DNA of 64,000 bases from Sphingomonas parva (ex Maeng et al. 2020) (lineage in GTDB: Bacteria > Pseudomonadota > Alphaproteobacteria > Sphingomonadales > Sphingomonadaceae). The stretch is from assembly GCF_004564275.1 (NCBI RefSeq), contig NZ_SPDV01000002.1, positions 124,001 through 188,000 of the forward strand. Reading direction: 5' to 3'. Both the position numbers and the translations under genes were made by a program. Under the pieces are notes generated by a model that saw nothing but the letters and a program-made list of their open reading frames with translations, was not told the DNA's origin and made no database searches. Numbering within the stretch: position 1 is the first letter of the stretch; the number at the start of each line of letters is the position of its first letter. Shown piece by piece: positions 58,988-64,000 of this stretch.

Positions 58988-59422
58988 ATGAACTGGCGCC
59001 TCGCTCTGCTGTGCGCCGGTCTGCTGGCCGGCTGCTCGTCCTTCCCGAAGGACGTCGACGGCACGCTCGCCAAAATCGAGCGCGACGGCGTCATTCGCGT
59101 CGGCATGATCGCGGGCGGTGGCACGCGGCAAGCTGTCGCGCCCTTCCTTCGTGCCGTGGAAGCGGAGACCGGAGCGCACGTCACGATCGTCGACGGCCCG
59201 GCCGAACCCCTCCTGCTCGATCTCAAGGAGGGCCGCATCGATCTCATCCTGGGGGAGACGGCGGCCGAGAGCCCCTGGCAGGACGAGGTCGCGTTCATCG
59301 AGCCGTTGCGTCGCGGCTCCGAGGAACGGCCGCTGGAGCTCACCCCGATCGCCAGGAATGGCGAGAATGCCTGGATCATGCTGCTCCAGCGTGCGGGCAG
59401 GAAGGTGCGGGGCGTCGCGTGA
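58988..59422 (+). CDS. Short lipoprotein with a half solute-binding domain
   Basis: 144 residues. MNWRLALLCAGLLAGCSSFP has a lipobox (LAGC, Cys16). The remainder starts like a family 3 substrate-binding protein (KIERDGVIRVGMIAGGGTRQ, FLRAVEAETGAHVTIVDGPA, LLLDLKEGRIDLILGETAAE) but stops where the second lobe should begin, about half the usual length. It is translationally coupled to the CDF-like transporter (GTGA overlap). Either a one-lobe sensor or a degenerate binding protein. Confidence 0.75.
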   Translation: MNWRLALLCAGLLAGCSSFPKDVDGTLAKIERDGVIRVGMIAGGGTRQAVAPFLRAVEAETGAHVTIVDGPAEPLLLDLKEGRIDLILGETAAESPWQDEVAFIEPLRRGSEERPLELTPIARNGENAWIMLLQRAGRKVRGVA

Positions 59423-60342
59423 GGAAGGTTCCTCCCGTCCCCTCTGTTCTGCGGCCGGACATGAAGCGTGCCGAGCGCCTGGAATGGTGGAACATTGCGT
59501 TCACGATCAGCATCGTCGCGGTGATGGGCGCGGTGCTCGGCAACAGCCAGACGATGAAGACTGCCTGGGTCGAAGACACGCTGGGGCTGATACCGCCCGC
59601 CGTATTCCTGGTCGCCATCCGGTTCGAACGGCGCGGCGCCGACGGCGGCTTTCCGTTCGGCTATGCGCGCGTCCACAGCCTGGCGTTCCTGATCGCGGCC
59701 GTGGCGCTGTGCGGAGTAGGCCTGTTCCTGCTTCGCGACGCCATTTCCACCCTGCTCACGCGGGAGCACGCCACCGTCGCCGGGATCGACCTGTTCGGGC
59801 GCGAGATCTGGCTTGGCTGGCTGATGATTGCCGCCCAGACCTATGCGATCATCCCGCCCCTTATCATCGGTCGGTTGGAGCAGCCGCTCGCCAGGCGGCT
59901 GCAGGATGAGGTGCTGTTCACCGATTCCAAAATGAACAAGGCGAACTGGCAGACCGGCGCCGCCGGCATCGTCGGGATCATCGGCCTGGGCCTCGGCTGG
60001 TGGTGGGCGGATGCCGCCGCCGCCGCGTTCATCTCGCTCGGGATTGTCGCCGACGGCTGGCGCGCGCTTCGCGTCGCGACCGCCGAGCTGGTCGACGGAA
60101 CCCCGCGCGCCCTCGGCTGCACCGGCCCCGACGAGGAAGCGGGCCTGCTGATCCGCAAGCTTGAGGCGCAATATCCCGGGGCCGATATTCGCCTGCGCGA
60201 GACCGGACGATACATCCACGCCGAGGTCCGCGGAGTCACTCCTGATGCACGGCAGGATCTCGAGGCGCTCTGGCCTGGCGATCCGAAGCGATCGTGGCGG
60301 CTCGCCCAATTGAGCTTCGTGCCGCCGGACCAGGAGCCGTAG
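59419..60342 (+). CDS. Cation-diffusion-facilitator-like membrane protein with altered metal site
   Basis: 307 residues from GTG 59419 (overlapping the lipoprotein stop), or 293 from ATG 59461. Six hydrophobic segments and a soluble C-terminal domain, as in CDF transporters. Where CDF proteins carry HxxxD in helix 5 (ADSxHNxxSD), this reads FTDSKMNKANWQTG, with Met and Asn in place of His and Asp; helix 2 has WVEDTLGLIPPAVF. I recall a divergent CDF branch with WVED-L-IPP, so the family call is fair, but Zn2+ transport should not be assumed. Confidence 0.78.
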   Translation: MRKVPPVPSVLRPDMKRAERLEWWNIAFTISIVAVMGAVLGNSQTMKTAWVEDTLGLIPPAVFLVAIRFERRGADGGFPFGYARVHSLAFLIAAVALCGVGLFLLRDAISTLLTREHATVAGIDLFGREIWLGWLMIAAQTYAIIPPLIIGRLEQPLARRLQDEVLFTDSKMNKANWQTGAAGIVGIIGLGLGWWWADAAAAAFISLGIVADGWRALRVATAELVDGTPRALGCTGPDEEAGLLIRKLEAQYPGADIRLRETGRYIHAEVRGVTPDARQDLEALWPGDPKRSWRLAQLSFVPPDQEP

Positions 60343-60360
60343 AGGTCCTGATGCCCACTC

Positions 60361-61872
60361 TCAGAGCATGATGCCGACGGTCTTCAGTTCGGTATAGGCC
60401 TCGATGCCGGCGCGGCCGCCCTCGCGGCCCAGCCCCGATTGCTTCACACCTCCGAAGGGCATCGAGCTGTCCGCTGCGGAGGTGCAATTGCCCCAGACCA
60501 TGCCGGATTTCAGCTTCGCGGCGAGGCGATGCATCGCCGAGAGATCCCGCGTCCAGATGCTGGCGGAGAGACCGTAGGGTGTGTCGTTCGCCGCCTTCGC
60601 CACTTCGTCGAGATCGTCGAACCTCTGGGCCGCGAGCACCGGGCCGAAGATTTCCTCGCGTACCACCCGCATCTGCGGCTTCACGTCGACGAGCACGGTC
60701 GGATTGACGAACCAGCCCCCGTCGGTCGTCGGCGCGTCGCCGCCGACCAGCACCGAAGCACCTTCCTTGCGGCCGCTCTCGATGTAACCGAGCACGCGCT
60801 CGCGCTGTTCGGAAGAGACGAGGGGGCCCATCGTCGTCTCGGGAGCGAGGCTCGGCCCGACCTTCAAGCGGCCGGCATTTTCGGCCACTGCCTCGAGCAA
60901 GCGATCGAAGACGTCGCGATGCGCGAACAGGCGCGAGCCGGCGATGCACACCTGACCGGCATTGGAGAAGATCGAGCGCGCCGCGCCCGCTGCGGCCTGA
61001 CCGATGTCGACGTCCGGCAGCACGATCACCGGAGACTTGCCGCCGAGCTCCAGCGTCACCCGCTTCAGCGTGTCGGTCGCCGCGCGGCTGATGATCTTCC
61101 CCACGTCGGTCGAGCCGGTGAAGCCGATCTTGTCGACATCGGGGTGGCGGACCATCCGGTCGCCGGCCGTCTCGCCATAGCCGGTGATGATGTTCACCAC
61201 GCCGGCGGGGATGCCGGCTTCTGCCACCAGGTCGGCCAGCCGAAGTGCGGTCAGCGGCGTCTGCTCGGCGGGCTTCAGCACCATCGTGCAGCCGGCGGCG
61301 AGGGCGGGAGCGATCTTCTGCACCGCCATCATCAGCGGGTAGTTCCACGGCACGATCTGGGCGCAGACGCCGATCGGCTCGCGGCGGATGTAGGCGTGGA
61401 CAGCACCGGAGGGAAAATTGGCTGGGTCGAGCGTTTCGCCGGTCAGCCGCGTCGCCCATCCCGCCATGTAGCGCAGCGTCGAGACGCTGCGCGGCAGATC
61501 GTAACCCTCGCTCGACGCGCGCGGCTTGCCGTTGTCAATCGATTCGAGCTCGGCCAGCTCGGGGATGTGCGCCTCGATCAAATCGGCGAGACCGTGGATC
61601 GCCCGCTCCCGCTGATAGGGCGAAAGACCGGACCAGCGGCCATCGTCGAAGGCGCGCCGCGCCGCCGCCACCGCGCGGTCGACGTCCTCGACGGACGCGT
61701 CGACCACCGAGGCGATCTGCTTGCCGGTCGAGGGGTCGTGGACGGGGATCAGCGCGTCTCCGCTCGAGGCCACCCACTCCCCGTCGATGAACAAAGCGGG
61801 GCGGCGCTCCAGCGTCTTGCGAGCGATTTCCGAATAAGCGGGTTGGGCGGCGATGCGTGCGATCTCGTTCAT
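60361..61872 (-). CDS. Aldehyde dehydrogenase family protein
   Basis: NAD(P)-dependent oxidation of an aldehyde to the acid; 503 residues, typical. VPWNYPLMMAVQKIAPALAA, FTGSTDVGKII (NAD site), catalytic Glu in TLELGGKSPVIVL, catalytic Cys in FSNAGQVCIAGSR, EEIFGPVL, and MPFGGVKQSGLGREGG. Closest in style to betaine/phenylacetaldehyde-type class 1/2 enzymes; substrate undetermined. ATG 61872; 39 bases downstream of a secreted hypothetical gene on the same strand. Confidence 0.94.
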   Translation of the reverse strand: MNEIARIAAQPAYSEIARKTLERRPALFIDGEWVASSGDALIPVHDPSTGKQIASVVDASVEDVDRAVAAARRAFDDGRWSGLSPYQRERAIHGLADLIEAHIPELAELESIDNGKPRASSEGYDLPRSVSTLRYMAGWATRLTGETLDPANFPSGAVHAYIRREPIGVCAQIVPWNYPLMMAVQKIAPALAAGCTMVLKPAEQTPLTALRLADLVAEAGIPAGVVNIITGYGETAGDRMVRHPDVDKIGFTGSTDVGKIISRAATDTLKRVTLELGGKSPVIVLPDVDIGQAAAGAARSIFSNAGQVCIAGSRLFAHRDVFDRLLEAVAENAGRLKVGPSLAPETTMGPLVSSEQRERVLGYIESGRKEGASVLVGGDAPTTDGGWFVNPTVLVDVKPQMRVVREEIFGPVLAAQRFDDLDEVAKAANDTPYGLSASIWTRDLSAMHRLAAKLKSGMVWGNCTSAADSSMPFGGVKQSGLGREGGRAGIEAYTELKTVGIML

Positions 61873-61911
61873 GACAGCGCCTTTACACCCGCACCTCCTC
61901 TCCGCGAAGCC

Positions 61912-62730
61912 TCAGCGCAGCTTGCGGATGCCGCGCGGCGTCACTTCCCACAGGCGCTTGTCGCGGGTGCCGACGATCAGCGGCACGCCGATCTGGATCG
62001 CGCTCAGCACGTGGATCTCGGTGGGCACCTCGTCGAGCAAATGGGTGACGAAGAGGCTCGCCTCCTTCGCGTCCGGAGGAATCTGGCTCGCGTCCATGTT
62101 CAGGCACGACTTGCTGAACGCGCGCTTCGAGACGAGACGGCCGTCGCTGCCGAACACCGCCTTGTAATGCCCGCCGATCGGGAACACCTTCTCCTTGGTC
62201 TGCGGCGTCAGAAGGTACACTTCGATCGGCGCACTCTCGGAGGCAGGCGGCACGACCGCGACGTTGAGCCGGGCGGGAGCGCAGGGCGCGAGATCGAGCT
62301 TACGAGCGGCTTCGATGGCCTGCACGATCCGGTTCTGAATGGGCGTGAGCGGCTGCCTGTCCGTCGCCGGCACGATCTCTCCGGAGGTCGCCTTGCCCTT
62401 AGAGACATGGACGCGATAGGCAGGCACGGCCGGTCCGCCCTCGCCTTGCGGCAGCAGATAATAGGTGACGGTCCAGCTGTGCTCGGTCGCGGCGTCCGGT
62501 TCGACGATCCACCCGCGCACCGGCCACGTCAGCACCTCGGGCGCGTCGGCGCGCATCCGGTCGGTGCTCACCCATCCGGCCACGTCGAGCTCGTAGAGCA
62601 GCCGCCCGCGCGCGACCGCCGCCTCGATCTGCGCTGCCTCCTTGGCCGATTGTGCAGGCGCCGGGCCCGCCCAGATCGCCGCCGCAAAAGCGGCAGCGAC
62701 CATCGAGAACTTCGCCAACATGATTCGCAT
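61912..62730 (-). CDS. Secreted hypothetical protein
   Basis: 272 residues with signal peptide (MLAKFSMVAAAFAAAIWAG, cleavage near APAQ); start ATG 62730 or 62721. The mature protein has helix LYELDVAGWVSTDRM, strands SWTVTYYLLPQG, and ends LFVTHLLDEVPTEIHVLSAI, then a beta-strand tail WEVTPRGIRKL. Two Cys (APCAPARL, SKSCLNMD) may pair. I do not recognise a named family. It lies between the YbbP-like permease (74 bases upstream) and the aldehyde dehydrogenase on one strand. Confidence 0.7.
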   Translation of the reverse strand: MRIMLAKFSMVAAAFAAAIWAGPAPAQSAKEAAQIEAAVARGRLLYELDVAGWVSTDRMRADAPEVLTWPVRGWIVEPDAATEHSWTVTYYLLPQGEGGPAVPAYRVHVSKGKATSGEIVPATDRQPLTPIQNRIVQAIEAARKLDLAPCAPARLNVAVVPPASESAPIEVYLLTPQTKEKVFPIGGHYKAVFGSDGRLVSKRAFSKSCLNMDASQIPPDAKEASLFVTHLLDEVPTEIHVLSAIQIGVPLIVGTRDKRLWEVTPRGIRKLR

Positions 62731-62804
62731 CGCCCGGGCCCCCACCAGCCGTCGTCCTGGCCGGCAGTCCAGCAGAATGCTGCTAGCGGGGCAAGCGCCT
62801 CCGG

Positions 62805-64000
62805 TCAGAGGCTGCGCAGCGCTCGCGCCGGCCGCGCGGCAAGGGCCGGAAGGGAGCCGATCAGGCCGAGGACGAGCGTGCCGATCGCGCCAATGGCGAG
62901 GACGGCGGCGACCTGGGTCCAGTCCGGAGCCCATGCGAGTTCCAGCACCTCGACCACCACATAATGGCCCGCCGCGGCGCCGAGCGCGAGCGCCAGGCCG
63001 CTGACGATCAGCGCGAGCAGGCCGAACTCGAGCGCCTGCGCAGCGAGGATTCGTCCCCGGGTGGCGCCGAGCAGCTTCAGGATCACGCTGTCGTAGGTCC
63101 GGGCCCGCCGGCTGGCGGCGAGCGCACCGACCAGCACGGCGATCCCGGCGAAGATCGCGACCGACGCGGCCGCGCGCACGGCGACCGAAAGCTGGCCGAG
63201 CATGCTCGAGACCGTCTCGACGACGTCCTTCACGCGAATTGCCGACACGGTCGGAAAGGCGCGGGAGACAGCGGGGGCGAACGGCCGGTCCTCGGCCTCG
63301 GGCATCGACAGCGTCGCCATGAAGCTGTGCGGCGCGCTCTCGAGCGTTCCCGGCGCAAACACGATGACGAAGTTGAAGCCCATCGTGTCCCAGTTGATCT
63401 CGCGCAGCGATGCGATCCGCGCCTCGATCTCGCGCCCCAGGATCGAGACGGCGATCGTGTCGCCGACGCCGAGGCCGACCGCGCGCGCCGCCTCCACGTC
63501 GAGCGAGACGAGCGGCGGCCCGCGATAGTCGCGCGGCCACCATCGGCCGGCGACGATGCGGGAGCCCTCCGGAAGCTCTGCAGCATAGGTGAGGCCGCGG
63601 TCGCCGCGGAGGAACCAGGCGCCGGGTGGCAACTCCTTCATCTCGGCCACGCGTCGACCGCCAACCGCCACGACCGAGCCGCGCAGCGACGGGATGGTGA
63701 CCAGGGCGCCGCGCGGCGCCGCTCCCGACGCCATGGCGCGGAAGCGGCCGACGTCCTCCGCCGGTATGTCGAGCATGAAGAAGCTCGGCGCCCGCGCGGG
63801 AATGGTCGATCGGATCTGGCCGGCAAGGTTGGTCTCGATCACCGCCAGCGTCGTAAAGAGGGTGAGCGCCAGACCGAGCGCAGTCACCAGTCGCGCGGTC
63901 GGCGCGCCGGGTCGGTGCAGGTTGGCAAGCGCCAGCCGGAACAGCGGATTGCGCGGATGCGGCAGCTTCGCCGCGATCCAGCGGATCGCGCCCCCGAGCA
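62805..64000 (-). CDS. FtsX/YbbP-family ABC transporter permease, C-terminal half (cut by right edge)
   Basis: About 398 residues are in the window; the N-terminal half lies beyond 64000. LPHPRNPLFRLALANLHRPG and LVTALGLALTLFTTLAVIET are the typical joint between the two FtsX units; a large periplasmic loop follows (SFFMLDIPAEDVGRFRAM, LREINWDTMGFNFVIVFAPG), then a closing FtsX domain (VAIFAGIAVLVGALAASRRA, YDSVILKLLGATRGRILAAQ) and a last helix. This is the YbbP (COG3127) type, whose partner ATPase YbbA and lipase-like TesA are often adjacent; they may lie further right. Likely lipid or lipoprotein handling. Confidence 0.9.
   Translation of the reverse strand, partial: LGGAIRWIAAKLPHPRNPLFRLALANLHRPGAPTARLVTALGLALTLFTTLAVIETNLAGQIRSTIPARAPSFFMLDIPAEDVGRFRAMASGAAPRGALVTIPSLRGSVVAVGGRRVAEMKELPPGAWFLRGDRGLTYAAELPEGSRIVAGRWWPRDYRGPPLVSLDVEAARAVGLGVGDTIAVSILGREIEARIASLREINWDTMGFNFVIVFAPGTLESAPHSFMATLSMPEAEDRPFAPAVSRAFPTVSAIRVKDVVETVSSMLGQLSVAVRAAASVAIFAGIAVLVGALAASRRARTYDSVILKLLGATRGRILAAQALEFGLLALIVSGLALALGAAAGHYVVVEVLELAWAPDWTQVAAVLAIGAIGTLVLGLIGSLPALAARPARALRSL

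Noticed and set aside
60439-62964. Open frame of 841 codons antisense to the aldehyde dehydrogenase
   Set aside because: The minus-strand aldehyde dehydrogenase has every catalytic motif; this frame has none.

Overview
The window is GC-rich, gene-dense bacterial chromosome. Protein content points to the order Sphingomonadales (Alphaproteobacteria; Sphingomonas or a close relative): a DivK-type cell-cycle regulator, DUF1134/EipA and DUF3572 proteins, an HWE histidine kinase, an IalB-like protein next to rlmN, an egtB-egtD pair, many GTG starts and 4-base start/stop overlaps, and TTGA-17-TATA-like tRNA promoters. This placement is inferred from remembered families, not from a search. No prophage, insertion sequence, rRNA operon or CRISPR array was seen.

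Left part (1-13.3 kb): the 5' part of serS, an L,D-transpeptidase, a tRNA-Ser with the 3' stump of an outer-membrane barrel gene against its 3' end, an EipA-like periplasmic protein, a stand-alone ATP-dependent DNA ligase, a GDT1-type Mn/Ca transporter, rpmG behind an attenuator-like terminator, a DivK homologue with a long tail, and a tightly overlapping run DUF3572-HAD-SDR-RidA-GDPD-acyltransferase-like. A thioesterase and oligopeptidase B follow on the other strand.

Middle part (13.4-44.4 kb): Xaa-Pro aminopeptidase; tRNA-Thr; a patch of small genes around an IF-1 paralogue, with an FNR/FixK-like palindrome and a 9-codon leader ORF; two PilZ proteins; threonine aldolase; DMT exporter; recF-dnaN; an outer-membrane barrel; rlmN; an HWE kinase; cyclopropane synthase; a four-EF-hand protein; a Gtr-like glycosylation locus (GT2 + GtrA + two large polytopic proteins + methyltransferase); marC, folD, yggT; ergothioneine egtBD; cobalamin adenosyltransferase with a probable CTG start; HIG1 protein; gluQ; two HNH proteins; a second DMT exporter; and a Crp/Fnr regulator.

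Right part (44.6-64 kb): a double-length M16 peptidase and a small lipoprotein, then the most striking locus (57085 down to 47867, minus strand). It is four translationally coupled genes: a secreted CHAT peptidase, a 1084-residue two-partner-secretion exoprotein with a beta-helix repeat body, its FhaC/ShlB-type transporter, and a secreted peptidase-MA-like/TPR-like protein. After it come an MFS exporter, a mini solute-binding lipoprotein coupled to an atypical CDF-like transporter, an aldehyde dehydrogenase, a secreted hypothetical protein, and an FtsX/YbbP-type permease cut by the right edge. The only stretches above 250 bases without a confident gene are 15835-16117, 16881-17202, 43106-43371 and 44391-44655.
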